Notes under the pieces: generated by a model
What the model was told of the DNA's origin: nothing
Databases searched by the model: none
What the model saw: the letters and a program-made list of their open reading frames with translations, nothing else
Program-made: the position numbers and the translations under genes
In this document: in pieces, positions 46,190-57,775 of the stretch
Numbering within the stretch: position 1 is the stretch's first letter
Layout of the letters: the number at the start of each line of letters is the position of its first letter
Origin: Cryptomeria japonica
Lineage: Eukaryota > Streptophyta > Pinopsida > Cupressales > Cupressaceae
Assembly: GCF_030272615.1 (NCBI RefSeq)
Contig: NC_081414.1
Location: 819,092,396 to 819,156,395, forward strand
Length of the DNA stretch: 64,000 nt
Direction: 5' to 3'

Positions 46190-47499
46190 GATTCCCGAGC
46201 AAATGCTGCTTTGCACTATTTTTGAAAACCTCCTACTATTGGAGAAGTCTTTAGGAATATTTATGTGAAAAGCAAACAGTGTGAAGGAAGATGTTAAACA
46301 GATATTAGGGTTGAAGATATAAAAGATTCCAAAGCTTATTGCTGTCCAGTGATAAGTAGTCAGGAAGAGCAGTGACAATCATAAAAGCAATTATTATGCA
46401 ATGAGTACAGGATCTGATTCCAATGGTTGTGTGTTTAGGGCTATGAATAGATGTACGGTATTGCCGTTGAGCTGTTGTTGTCTTGTTCACACACTACAAT
46501 ACTACCCCACCCTATTCTCTGAACACATTAATGGCTTTTCCTTGCAATTCAGGTGAAATTGTCAAGCCAAGTCAGTTCAAATATTAAGAGAAAGGACACG
46601 AATGACCCATTTCAGAGGCAGTGAAGGAACACTACAGCAAAAAGAGATGTGACATGTCATCAGAAATTGAAAGCACCCCCACCATGCCTCGTGCTTGCAG
46701 ACATCTCAAATTGAAGAGATTGAAACCGTTGTGGGTTTCTTTGGATTCGGGCTCTTAGACTTTGTTTATATCCATTGGATTTTGTTCATGGATTACTTTG
46801 GTATTTTGCACACGGGACACTTTATACCAGAAGAAAAAAGCATGGTTCCACATGTGGAAAGTTGTCCGTTCTCGGATTGTTTAGGGTTTGTATCTTAATT
46901 AAGCCCTGGTGACAAAACATTTGGAAGTTTATCAATGTGGGCACACGTTTACTTCAGAACCTAAGTGGTTAACATTGGCAATTGTCTTTTCCCATTCATT
47001 ACTAATTTATTAGAGACATATGTATTAACTATGTTAGAGCTGCATATAATTGTAAGGTAACAACAAAACGAAGAACTGCAAGTGGTCTAGTTTTTTTTTT
47101 AAAATAGTGGGAGTTATATCAAATTCAGAATGGTTAGTTATTCGATATGGGAGTAGAGGCATAGGTTGAAATTTCTTTGGTTAAGAGTTAAGGATTGAGA
47201 GGTATACATTATGTCATAGTCGTCCATCATACGATCATGACATCATCCCTTATAATATTGGAGCCTTGAACTTAGTAAGAATCGATCCTTAGTGGACTCA
47301 TTCAGAGCCTTTTAACTTTACCAATAGACTAAGGGCCCATTGACAAGTGGCATAGTTTCAATTTTTTAGTTTTAGTGAACTAACTAAAGGATCTCAAACT
47401 AAGCAACATACCATCAAACATTTTTTGATGTCAAATTTCTTTTTTACTTTTGTCAAATATATTTTTGTTGTCACATATGATGCATGTTTGTTAGGTTTT
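46190..47499. other. Upstream region of the YABBY gene
   Basis: Presumed 5' UTR and promoter of the minus-strand gene. No convincing TATA box was found in the first 300 bp. A CCCCACC/GGTGGGG patch lies near 46503-46511. Otherwise unremarkable and without a second gene. Confidence 0.35.
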
Positions 47500-48920
47500 C
47501 ATCAAGGTGACTTTCCCAAGGTGTCATGGAAATGGTTCTCATCAAAGAGCAATATTTTTCTTTTTACGAATGGGATACTTGTTGTTTTGGAAACAAGACA
47601 CAAGTCTATGTTGAGGAGAATATGAAATGGGAGGAATGGTAGGTTCATGGATAGAACTTGTCTAGTTGAAAGTGGAGGAACCCATTTGATTGGTATGGGG
47701 TTCATGAATAGCTTGGATAGGGGTGATGGGAACTTGCAGAGGATTAGGATCATGAAGGGGATCAGAAGACATGTTGGGATCTTGAGGTGGATATGCAAGT
47801 TTATGACATGGACATGAAGGGATACTTTGATCTTGACTTGGAAGGGGATCATTGGATGGAGTGGAAAGGATGGGATCATCAAGGGGATTAGGGAGGATAC
47901 TTTGGTCATGATGTGGAATGGGGATCATCAGTTGGATTAGGAGTGATACTTTGGTTTTGTCGTGAAAGGGGATCGTTGGATGGAACAAAAAGGATGGTGT
48001 CATGAAATAGAAAGGTGTCATTAGATGGAGTGGAATTGATGGGATCATAAGATAGAAGGGGTTCATTAGATGGGTGGAGGGGGGGCTTTGATCTTGATTT
48101 CGAAAGGGGTCATGAGATGGATGTAAGGGATACTTTGCTCTCGATTTAGAATGTGTTCATTAGATGAGATGGAATGAATATCTTAATCTTGAATCATATT
48201 AGGGCTAGCTTATATATGTTTTCGACTATACTTTTCACGTTCATCTAATTCTATTGGTGAAGTATGAGTTTAGATATGGATATGGAATTCTTTGATGGAC
48301 TCAATATTCATGCATGATAGGGAAAGATTTTGAATAGGGCTCTCTAGAGTGGGCTTGATTGGAAATGGAGTGCATGATTATGTTGGATCTAGTATTTTTG
48401 GATAATAGATGGGATTTATATCAAGAACTAGATTAACTTAGATTTCATAGTCATCCCTTGTAGATAGATCTTGGGGGTAAGCCTATAAGGTGTCATAATT
48501 GGATGAGTTGTTTGATAGAGATAGTGTGGATTGTTGTTCTCAAGCTTTAGGGGATGAATAGATGGAGGGAGAAATGGAGGCTATTTGTGAAAAAATTTCA
48601 TCAAGATAGCTTGTTATGGAATCATAGGTAATGGAACCATTGCTAGACATAGATCATGGATGATTTTGATCATTCTTGGGATATGTATCGTGATATATGC
48701 ATATTTTCTCATCAGTTGACATGTGGATATTATTAATGTGATTATCTTTGGATGAATAATTCGGATGATCTTCAATGGTGATGTCACGGTGGATAATAAT
48801 ATCTTGGACAATATTTTTTAATTTGATATAGTCAAAATTATTGTGTCCTTTGGTCCTATAGTATTCACAATATTCAATATCTTTGTTCACTGTGGACAAT
48901 TGGTTCACCTACAGGAGTTT
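47500..48920 (-). pseudogene. Antisense remnant of a Gypsy-type gag
   Basis: On the minus strand 48908-48654 gives a degenerate zinc-knuckle segment with C-E-Y-Y-x4-G-H-N and KLKNIVQDII. The usual final Cys is Tyr. This spacing is typical of plant Ty3-Gypsy gag (C-x2-H/Y-x4-GH-x4-C). The downstream frames (48066-47500) are built from a repeated D-P-x-x-x-P-S / P-L-H-D-P word, as in low-complexity tails. Many stops, no LTR recognised. It lies about 1.3 kb upstream of the YABBY start, in the same orientation as that gene. Confidence 0.5.
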
Positions 48921-49388
48921 ATTATCATATTGGAGCACTATTTTATCTAGGTGGTCCTCCAGAAATGATCACATTTTGATTGTTTGGTTACATGTTATGT
49001 GTTCATTGATAGTATCTTTGAGCCAAGTCATCTATAGGTGTGACCATGGGTATGTTCATGGATTGGTTGGAGTTTGGAGAAATTTGTGAAGAAATCAAAT
49101 TGGTTGGTTAGCATGTTATGATTTTGTTGTATATATGTATTTTATGAGGTGATGAGGATTGTTGACCTTGGAAAATGTTTTCTAGGGTTTTTTTTCTTTT
49201 GGGGGATGTATGTGTGGTTTCATGGTATATATATGTGTTTTTGAAGGTATGGTAGATGTGATGATAGGAACCGATGGTATAGATGGTTGGTTTTATGGGA
49301 TTATATTGTGGTTTTGATGGATGTGGGTGTCTGGAGTTATGGTAGATGTATTGGATTCAGATATATATGAGGTATGTGAAGAATATTA
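48921..49388. other. Spacer up to Copia-2
   Basis: GT-rich on the plus strand, probably the further 5' part of the antisense gag remnant. The last five bases, TATTA (49384-49388), are the expected left target-site duplication of Copia-2. The right copy lies beyond the window. Confidence 0.4.
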
Positions 49389-49647
49389 TGTTGGTATTTT
49401 GGTATGGTTTTGTCATTGATGTCAACACCTACTAAATACACCTACTTTGGAGATCCAGCAACATTCACCGGCAATCAGTAAACTGTTCAAACAATCACCG
49501 GTATATGGTTAACCGACAGGATATAATGTTCACCGGTACCTGCAATGACATGGAAGACACTTGGTAATGTCGAAGACATCATGTGGACACTTTTCCTTGA
49601 AGTAATATCATTGGTATATTCTTATTTGCATATTTGCTTTTACCAAC

Positions 49648-51451
49648 TGATGCTTTGCAAAAAGGATTAGAAAATCTGTTTGATAGCAACACACACAAGA
49701 GTACAAGAAACAAACGTTAGTGTTAGCAACAAAAGATTATCCTAAACAGGCATATCAAGAGAGATATTAAGCATGAAATAGAAAGCATATAAACATAGAA
49801 TAAAATAGCTAATCAAGATGCTCATAGTTGCTCCTCCCTTGTTCCTCTCCTCTCCAAGTCCCAAATGAGTGTAGCTCTCAGCTTTTAGCACTAGCCATGG
49901 ATGCCATATGGAGATTCAAGATAGTTGAATATGATAAGCAAATGCTATGCAAGTGTAGATAGTGATGCTATGAAAAAGCTCTATGCTAATACCGGTATAA
50001 CAACAATACTCTAATGCTTCTCTCTTTCGCTTGAGGAGAAGGGTTCTATTTATAGAAGAAATGGGGAAATGAAGGGTTAAGATTGAGTAATCTTAACAAG
50101 GGTTAGGATTGAAAGATATTCAATCCATGTGAGACTTTCAGCCCAATCCCATGTTGACAAGTGTCACAATGAGGAGGCTTGAGAGGAGTGATAAGGAGAA
50201 TTAAATGCTTGAGGGGACATGATGGTTACCCTAGTCAAATAAATAAATGCTTTGAAGAGACACATGGGTTACATGAGGGTTAAGTTAGGGGTCAAAGTCC
50301 TTAACCATGGGTGCAAGTGGAATTAACCATTAATGGTCATGTAAGAGCCATAAGTGGTTTGGAAGACTTTAGAGGTTAATTTGTTGAACACACAAAGCAT
50401 TAATTGCTTTTCAAAGACTTTGGAGTCTTTGAGAAGCGACTCCAATTTGCTTAGGAATGTGACAATATTTAGGGGATGGATTAGGTTAATTGGGAAAGGT
50501 TTAAAAGAATCTAGAAGGGGTTTAGGCATGCAAGTGGATTTTGTAGGAAAATGCAAGTGGGAGAAATTTTGGTATTTTCAATTAAAATAAAATCATTTAT
50601 TTCAATTAAATGGTGTAATTTGCATTTGGATAAATATTCAAATAAATATTAATTTATTTAAATGAGAAAAAGGAAGATAAAGCATTAAAATGCTTGAAGA
50701 CTTTGAGGGAAACCATTAAAGGCTTGAAGACTTTAAGGAAAACCATTAAAGTCTTAAGAAGACTTTAAGGGAAGCCATTAAGTTTGAAGACTTTAAAGCC
50801 ATCAAGTTTGAAGACTTTAAGGGAAACCATTAAAGGCTTAAGAAGACTATAGAAGGAAGCCATCAAGTTTGAAGACTTTAAAGGAAACCATTAAAGGCTT
50901 AAGAAGACTATAGAAGGAAGCCATCAAGTTTGAATACTTTAAGGGAAACCATTAAAGGTTTCAAGTGGGTGAGGATAAATAGGATTTTAAATAAATAATT
51001 TATTTAAAATAGTTGTGCAACTTGCTTTTGTAGGAAAATACAAGTGGGTGGAGGATAAAGGTGATTTTAAATAAATGATTTATTTAAAATAGTTGTGCAA
51101 CTTGCATTTGTAGGAAAATGCAAGTGGGTAGAGGATAAAGGTGATTTAAATAAATGTTAATTTATTTAAATGTGAGAGGTGGGATTTTGGGGGATTTAAA
51201 TAAATATTAATTTATTTAAATGTGAGAGAAGATTTAATTAAACAAATATGATTTATTTATTTAATTAATGGTTTGAATTTGGTTAAGTGAATTAAATCAA
51301 ATAAATTGAATAATTTATTTAATTAATAGGAGAAGAGGGTTAAGATGAATTAATTAAATATATTAATTTAATTAATTATTGATTGATGGTTAAATAATCA
51401 AATAAATACTAAGTATTCATTTAATTAAGTGGATAGATTTATGTGACTACA
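49648..51451 (-). mobile_element. Inverted solo LTR nested in the Copia-2 5' LTR
   Basis: Absent from the Copia-2 3' LTR. Read on the minus strand it starts TGTAGTCACATAAATC, which closely resembles the TGTAGACACCTAAAATTG start of the 56964-63421 element. It ends GCATCA and has a TATA box (CTATAAATAG, plus 50046-50055). The flanking pentamers CCAAC and TCAGC both derive from CCGAC in the uninterrupted LTR by transitions. Only one LTR and no interior is present, as after LTR-LTR recombination. The two families share a first-kilobase style of ATTTATTTAATTAA words. Confidence 0.6.
50680..51240. repeat. Tandem repeats inside the solo LTR
   Basis: 50680-50970 has ~30-60-bp units of TTGAAGACTTTAAGGGAAAC and CATTAAAGGCTTAAGAAGAC. 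50970-51240 has two to three ~70-bp units of AAATAAATAATTTATTTAAA with GTTGTGCAACTTGC and TTTGTAGGAAAA. Confidence 0.85.
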
Positions 51452-52257
51452 TCAGCGAATAGGTCTAGGTTATCTAAGGTTACACCAGTAGGTTTATCTT
51501 TTCCAGATCAGCATGGAATGCTATGGAGATGATTTATTATTGTTGTAAATGCATTAAGCCGACATGTTTAATCGGTTATTGCATCGAATATTGTATTATT
51601 TGTAAAATGTTTTTATTGTAATATCTTGTAGAGCCGACCTACTAAAATTGGTCTTGGGGTATGGTATAAATGTAAGATCTTATTTGTAAGATCAAGTGTG
51701 GAATGTGAAAAAAGATTTAAGGAAGGGTATATGCAAGATCAAGTAGAGATATACACGAAGACATCATTTGAAGGTGAAGTTAGGTTTTAGCAAAAGCATA
51801 TCAACATTACACTGGTACTGAATCCAGCATATAAAGATGTTATTTTGTGCAGTACATTCTCATTGGATTTAACCATCCAACTGTAGTCAGTGTGACTCCC
51901 ATTTGTGGTTGAGCAGTGAGCTCTAGGCTGTTGGCCTTTCTGCATGTGCAGACCTCTCTTTTTACACTTACTATCTGCAGTAGTATCATCTGATTGTGGG
52001 TAAGGTTTCCCACCGTGGTTTTTCTCCTTACAGGGTTTCCACGTACAAATATTTGTGTCATGTATTGTGGTTGACTTTGTGCTTATGTTTCATGCATTAA
52101 TTCTTACTGGTACAAGCATTTTTTGTTAACTCTGTTTACCGGCACAACTAACTATTTTACCGGTATTAAGCAATAAGTTGGTTAATAAGATTTTGGTTTG
52201 AATTTATTAGACAACTGATTCACCCCCCCCCTCTCAGTTGTCCCCGGGACCTACAAT

Positions 52258-52269
52258 TGGTATCAAAGC
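52258..52269 (+). promoter_or_regulatory. Primer-binding site (tRNA iMet) of Copia-2
   Basis: TGGTATCAAAGC, two bases after the 5' LTR. One base differs from the Copia-1 site. Confidence 0.88.
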
Positions 52270-52312
52270 CTAGTCCTCTTTTTGCAGAAGTTTAACAACT
52301 TGAGGAGATCCA

Positions 52313-53659
52313 ATGTCTACTAATTATTTTAGAAAGGATAGTCCTAAACTTGATGGAACCAACTATGGAATATGGAAAATCAGAATGGAGACACATTTGA
52401 ATTGCATTGGTAAAGACATCTGGGAAGTTACTAAGAATGGTTATACTACTGCTATAGCTGGTCAGCCTACTCCTATTACTTTAGCTAAAGATGAAGAAAA
52501 TGATTGCAAAGCAAGAGAAGCACTTTTGAGTGCATTATCAGATCAACAAATTATGGGATTATCAGATAGATCTACTGCAAAAGCTATTTGGGATCATTTG
52601 GAAACACTGAATGAAGGGGATTCCACAGTCAAAATTGCAAAGCTTGAAAGCTTCCGAGTCAGGTATGAACATCTAAAAATGGAAGAAGATGAAAGAATTT
52701 TTTCTTTTATGGAAAGAGTAAATGAAATTGTTTTAGGTATCAAATGTTGTGGAGGAACCTTGAGTGAAGATGAGATTGTTTCAAAAATCTTAAGAGCTTT
52801 GCCACTAGCATATAAAATGAAGGGTACTGCTATTAATGAGTCCAGAACAATGCCTAATACATCAGTAACTAGGGATACATTGATTGGAAAACTTTCAGCT
52901 TTTGAAATTGAGGAATTTGGTCCTGTTGCTATAAAAACTGATTTGGCCTTGAAAGCATCAACATCATCTGCTCCATCCTTTGACAAATCAGACTGGAGAG
53001 CCTTTTATGCAAGAGAACTTGAAGAAACCAGGAAGGAGAATGAAGAGCTTGAAGAACTTGAAGCACTATTTGCAAGAAAAATGCCAAAAGGTCCAATTGG
53101 AAGTAAGTATGAAGGTAAAGCACCCTTTAAATGTTTCAACTACAATAAGATTGGTCATATGGCTTCAAGATGCCCTGATAGACATGCTAGACTAAGAGAA
53201 GAAGCTAGAAGGACATACAAACCTAATCCTGAATATCAGAGATACAGATTTAAGAAAAACAAAGATAAAACTTGTTACACTACTGATGAAGGTGTGACTG
53301 ATGATTCTGATGAGGATCCAACAGACAACGGATGGGTCTTTGTTTCTATAATAGAAGATCAACCGGTACCTATTGCTCCACCAGTAGAACAAGCCCTAGC
53401 AGCTAAAGTTGAGTCAAAGGATGAATGGATTATTGACTCAGGATGCTCACATCACATGACTGGAGACAAAGGAAAATTCTTGAACTTTCAAGAATACAAT
53501 GGAGGTTTAGTAAGATTCAGAGATGACAAAGCCTGTTCAATCAAAGGTAAGGGTTCAATATCTCTTGATGGTAAACATAACAGTGACAATGTTTACTATG
53601 TTGAAGGATTAAAACATAATCTTTTAAGTGTTGGTCAATTAGTTGAGAAAGGTTTTTAG
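52313..53659 (+). pseudogene. Copia-2 gag and protease
   Basis: A 448-residue frame from ATG 52313. It has the gag start with LDGTNYGIWKIRMETHL, the UBN2 core (AIWDHLETLNEG), and a zinc knuckle CFNYNKIGHMASRC at about 53130-53171 whose second Cys is Tyr (TAC). The protease signature WIIDSGCSHHMTG lies at about 53426-53464, then VEGLKHNLLSVGQL and TAG at 53657-53659. The frame continues after the stop, so this is a single point lesion. The lost knuckle ligand would weaken RNA packaging. Confidence 0.88.
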
Positions 53660-53689
53660 CTACAATTTAAAAATGGAAAATGCAAAATC

Positions 53690-54700
53690 ATGAATAGAAC
53701 TAGTTTGGAAATTGCAACCGGTAATCAGACTAGAGGTAATATCTTTCATTTGAATAACAGTGAAAAGGCATGCTTAATTGCTCATATAGATGAAAGTTGG
53801 CTATGGCATAAAAGGCTATGTCATGTAAATTTTGATTGCATGGTAAAAATCAGTACTTCTAAGGCAGTTAGAGATCTACCTAAAATTGTGAAACCTCATA
53901 ATACAATTTGCAAGGAATGTCAATTTGGAAAACAAGTTAGAGCTAGTTTCAAAAGTATTCCAGAAAAATCCAATAAAGTTCTTGATTTAATCCACACTAA
54001 TCTATGTGGTCCGGCTAGAACTAAAAGCTTACAAGGTGATAGATATTTCATGCTAATTATTGATGATTATTCTAGAATGTGTTGGGTTACTTTTCTCAGG
54101 GAAAAATCAGAAGCACTTGGGAAGTTCAAACTATTCAAAGCAATGGTTGAAAATGAAACCGATAAGAAAATTAAATGTTTCAGATCAAATCAAGGAGGAG
54201 AATTTTGAAAGAAAAAATAGAACTATTTTGGATGCAGCAAGAAGTATGTTATCTGAAGGAAATCTACCACATGTGTACTGGAGAGAGGCAGTAAGCACTG
54301 TTGTGTATACATTCAACAAAGTTCACATCAAAGGTGAAACCGGTAAGACCCCTCATGAACTATGGTTTGGTAATACTCCTACTCTTAAGTATTTCAAAAT
54401 TTTTGGAAGTAAATGTTATATTAGAAGAGATGAGTATATTGGCAAGTTTGATCCTAGAAGTGATGAAGGAATATTTCTTGGTTATTCATCTAAGAGTAAA
54501 GCTTATAGATGTTTTAATAAAAGATTACAGAAAATTGTTGAGAGTACAAATGTAAAGATTGATGAACAATTCAGAGGAACTTCAAGGTATATAGACTCTC
54601 AACCGGTAATAGAAATTATGACAAATGAACCAACAGTAAATCCACCGGTACAGAATGATGATCCAGTTACTCCGGTATCATTAGAGGATACCATAGTAAT
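53690..54700 (+). pseudogene. Copia-2 integrase, internally deleted
   Basis: The frame continues from protease. The pre-integrase block WLWHKRLCHVNFD is at about 53801-53839. The core follows with HTNLCGP (Asp expected where N stands) and FRSNQGGEF (Asp expected where N stands). Immediately after GGEF the sequence jumps to ERKNRT, so about 30 codons holding the region before the catalytic Glu are missing and the frame shifts. Two catalytic acids are changed and the core is truncated, so the enzyme is dead. The C-terminal part (KVHIKGETGKTPHELWFG) is otherwise well kept. Confidence 0.85.
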
Positions 54701-56375
54701 TGAAGAACAACAACAGACTAAGATACCCCAGTATGTAAGACTGAATCATTCTAAAGATCAGATAATTGGAAGCAAATTTAAAGGAGTCATGACAAGAGGA
54801 AGATTGGCAAATGAAGAGGTATGTCTTATTTCTCAAATTGAACCATTATCTATCAATGAGGCATGTGAAGATAAATTTTGGATTAAAGCTATGGAAGAAG
54901 AATTAGGACAAATTGAGAAAAATAATACTTGGACATTAGTTCCCCGGCCCGAAAATAATAATGTAATTCGAACAAAATGGGTATTTAGAAACAAACTCAA
55001 TGAAGATGGTAAGGTTGTCAGGAATAAAGCAAGACTAGTGTGTAAGGGATATTCTTAGAAAGAAGGAGTTGATTACAATGAAACCTTTGCACCGGTAGCC
55101 AGAATTGAAGCAGTTAGATTATTCTTGGCCTTTGCAGCTCACAAGGATTACAAATTTTATCAAATGGATATTAAATGTGCATTTTTGAATGGAGATCTTG
55201 AAGAGGAAGTCTATATTGAACAACCTGATGGATTTTCTTTGACAAATAACAATGATATGGTTTGCAGATTAAGAAAAGATCTGTATGGACTAAAACAAGC
55301 TCCAAGAGCCTGGTATGCAAGATTGGATAAGTATCTTTTAAAAATTGGTTTTACTAAAGGAAATGCAGATAGCAATTTATATTACAAAGTAACTAATGAT
55401 GACATTTTGATTATGGAAGTATTTGTTGATGATATAATCTTTGGAGGAGAAGATGGATTATGCAAAGAATTTTGTCTTAAAATGCAGCATGAATTTGAAA
55501 TGTCTATGATTGGAGAAATAAAATTCTTTTTAGGATTGCAGATTTTACAGACTGATAAAGGCATATTTTTGAGTCAATCTAAGTACTTGAAAGAACTACT
55601 CAAGAAAATTGGGATGGAGAACTCTAAACTGGTAAGCACACCTATGACTACAAATGACAAATTATCTCAAAGGGATGAATCTACACCTGTTAATCCAACT
55701 AGATACAAATCTATGATAGGAGGTTTACTATATTTGACACAAACCAGACCTGATATTATGAATGCAGTATGTATAGTTTCTAGATTTCAGAGTAATCCCA
55801 AGGAAAATCATGAATCAATAGTAAAAAGAATTTTTCGGTACTTACAAGGCACAACAAATCTTGGATTATGGTATCCTAAAGATGAAAATTTTGATCTATA
55901 TGCATACGCAAATGCAAATTGGGCAGGAGATGTGGATGATAGAAAGAGCACCACTGGAGGAGCATTCTTTCTTGGAAAGAGATTAGTTTCTTGGTTAAGT
56001 AAGAAACAGAGTTGTACATCTTTATCAACAGCAGAATCAGAATATGTTGCAACAGCAACAAACTGTACACAGGTACTTTGGCTTAAGCAAATGTTGAAAG
56101 ACATAAAGGTAAAATGCAAGGAACCTATTACTATATATTGTGATAACACTGCAGCAATCGATATATCTAAGAATCTAGCATTACATTCTAAAACAAAACA
56201 TGTTTCTATCAAACTAAATTTTCTAAGGGAAAAAGTTGAAGAAAAGGAAATAAATCTGGTTTATGTGAAGACTAAAGAATAGCTTGCAGATATTTTTACA
56301 AAACCTTTGCCTAAGGAAACTTTTGAGTATCTTAGAGATCAACTTAGAGTCTTACCTCCACCGGTAGAGCCTTAG
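54701..56375 (+). pseudogene. Copia-2 reverse transcriptase and RNase H
   Basis: One frame with two TAG stops (55056-55058 and 56280-56282). RT landmarks: [42 protein letters not shown] and the catalytic FVDDI at about 55422-55436. RNase H landmarks: [15 protein letters not shown] (the family has DADWAG, so one core Asp appears as N), [18 protein letters not shown] and [11 protein letters not shown]. The second stop falls in the terminal DIFTKPLP block, and the frame ends at 56373-56375. Better preserved than Copia-1. Confidence 0.88.
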
Positions 56376-56727
56376 ACAGTTGATGATTGTCATCAACTGG
56401 CAGAATTAAATGGACAAATCTTTTATTCCGGTATTTGATGAGGAAGCTACTTCTCAGGGGGAGTAGTTGGTATATTGAATTGGTTGGTATTTTCTATGAA
56501 CTTGACCTTTTTGTGACTTTGGCATTTGATGCCAAAGGGGGAGAGATATATGGAAAAACATTAAGGAAAAATATATGGAAAAATGCATTATCTTTTTGAG
56601 GAGAGATTGGTATTGTAAATATATCTTTGTATAAACACATATTACTCCCAAGGGGAGAATTGGTTTTTGTACTTGGCATTTCTATTTTGGCACTTTGATG
56701 GTTTTTCCATCTTGTGTTGCCATCAAT

Positions 56728-56742
56728 GCCAAAGGGGGAGAT
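56728..56742 (+). promoter_or_regulatory. Polypurine tract of Copia-2
   Basis: GCCAAAGGGGGAGAT, next to the 3' LTR at 56743. An upstream second copy, GCCAAAGGGGGAGA, lies at 56531-56544. Confidence 0.9.
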
Positions 56743-56963
56743 TGTTGGTATTTTGGTATGGTTTTGTCATTGATGTCAACACCTACTAAATACACCTACT
56801 TTGGAGATCCAGCAACATTCACCAGCAATCAGTAAACTATTCAAACAATCACCGGTATATGGTTAACCGACAGGATATAATGTTCACCAGTACCTGCAAT
56901 GACATGGAAGACACTTGGTAATGTCGAAGACATCATGTGGACACTTTTCCTTGAAGTAATATC
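56743..56963 (+). repeat. 3' LTR of Copia-2, first part
   Basis: Colinear with 49389-49607 of the 5' LTR. It is interrupted after ...AATATC. The LTR resumes at 63427. Confidence 0.9.
56959..56963. repeat. Left target-site duplication ATATC
   Basis: Repeated at 63422-63426. The uninterrupted 5' LTR has a single GTAATATCATTGG at this place. Confidence 0.88.
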
Positions 56964-57775
56964 TGTAGACACCTAAAATTGTCATGTCTAATTAAATAAA
57001 TATTTTATTTATTTAATTATCTAAGCTTAATTCTTCTATTAATTAAATAAATCTTTATTTATTTAATTAATTCATTTATCCTCTTCTAGCCTTATTTCTC
57101 ATTTAAATAAATACATTTATTTATTTAAATTATCCTTTTCTTAAATTAAATAAATATTTTATTTATTTAATTGATCCCACTTCTTCCATTAATTAAATAA
57201 ATCTTTATTTATTTAATTAATTCATTAACCTTTTCTACCTATGACACATGTCATTCATCTCTTAATTCATACACTACCTACCCCTCTCATTATTTTATTA
57301 TTTCTTTTACCTACCCTCTAATCCTAGCCGACCTCCTTTTACACCTCTCAATCTTATCCCTCCATTTCATATTGTGTCTTCTATATAAGGAGATGCTTCC
57401 CTCATTATCAAACCCTAATCAATCATTCTAATCAAGCATTCTAATGACCTAATGATCTAATGAGCTAATGACTTGATCAATTGACTACACTACGATTCTA
57501 CTTACAACCACATTCCGTTCTTTGTTGAGCTCTTGTGCACATAAAATTTGAGAGCAAATATATCAAGCAAGATCAATGGAGATAGGAAGAATGGAGATCA
57601 AAACCCTATTGGAGATGTGATGGTATAATCTTTGTGATTTCATTTGATTTGCATTGTCTTAGGTAATCTTCATATGTTATGGTGGATCTTTGTTGATTGT
57701 TAGGCTAGGGTTTGGTGGTTGAATTCATTTAGCCTTTCAATATTGTTATTATTGTATCCATTTTCACCATTCAAA
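56964..57775 (+). repeat. 5' LTR of the PMD element
   Basis: 812 bp by alignment with the 3' LTR. The first 280 bp contain repeated TTAAATAAAT/ATTTATTTAA inverted words. A TATA box, CTATATAAGG, lies at 57381-57390. The last five bases (TCAAA) differ from the 3' LTR end (ACACA), so the exact 5' LTR end is uncertain by two or three bases. Confidence 0.85.
57381..57390 (+). promoter_or_regulatory. TATA box of the PMD element LTR
   Basis: CTATATAAGG followed by AGATGCTTCC. Conserved at 63027-63036 in the 3' LTR. Confidence 0.6.

Larger units (their letters stand above)
49389..52255 (+). repeat. 5' LTR of Copia-2, interrupted
   Basis: LTR parts are 49389-49647 and 51452-52255. Comparison with the 3' LTR (56743-56963 and 63427-64000) shows that the 1.8 kb between them is an insertion. 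A likely TATA box, TATAAAT, lies at 51665-51671. Confidence 0.88.

Noticed and set aside
46091-46378. 95-residue minus-strand ORF as an N-terminally extended YABBY exon
   Set aside because: The upstream part is hydrophobic and unlike any YABBY N terminus. ATG 46189 gives a normal start.
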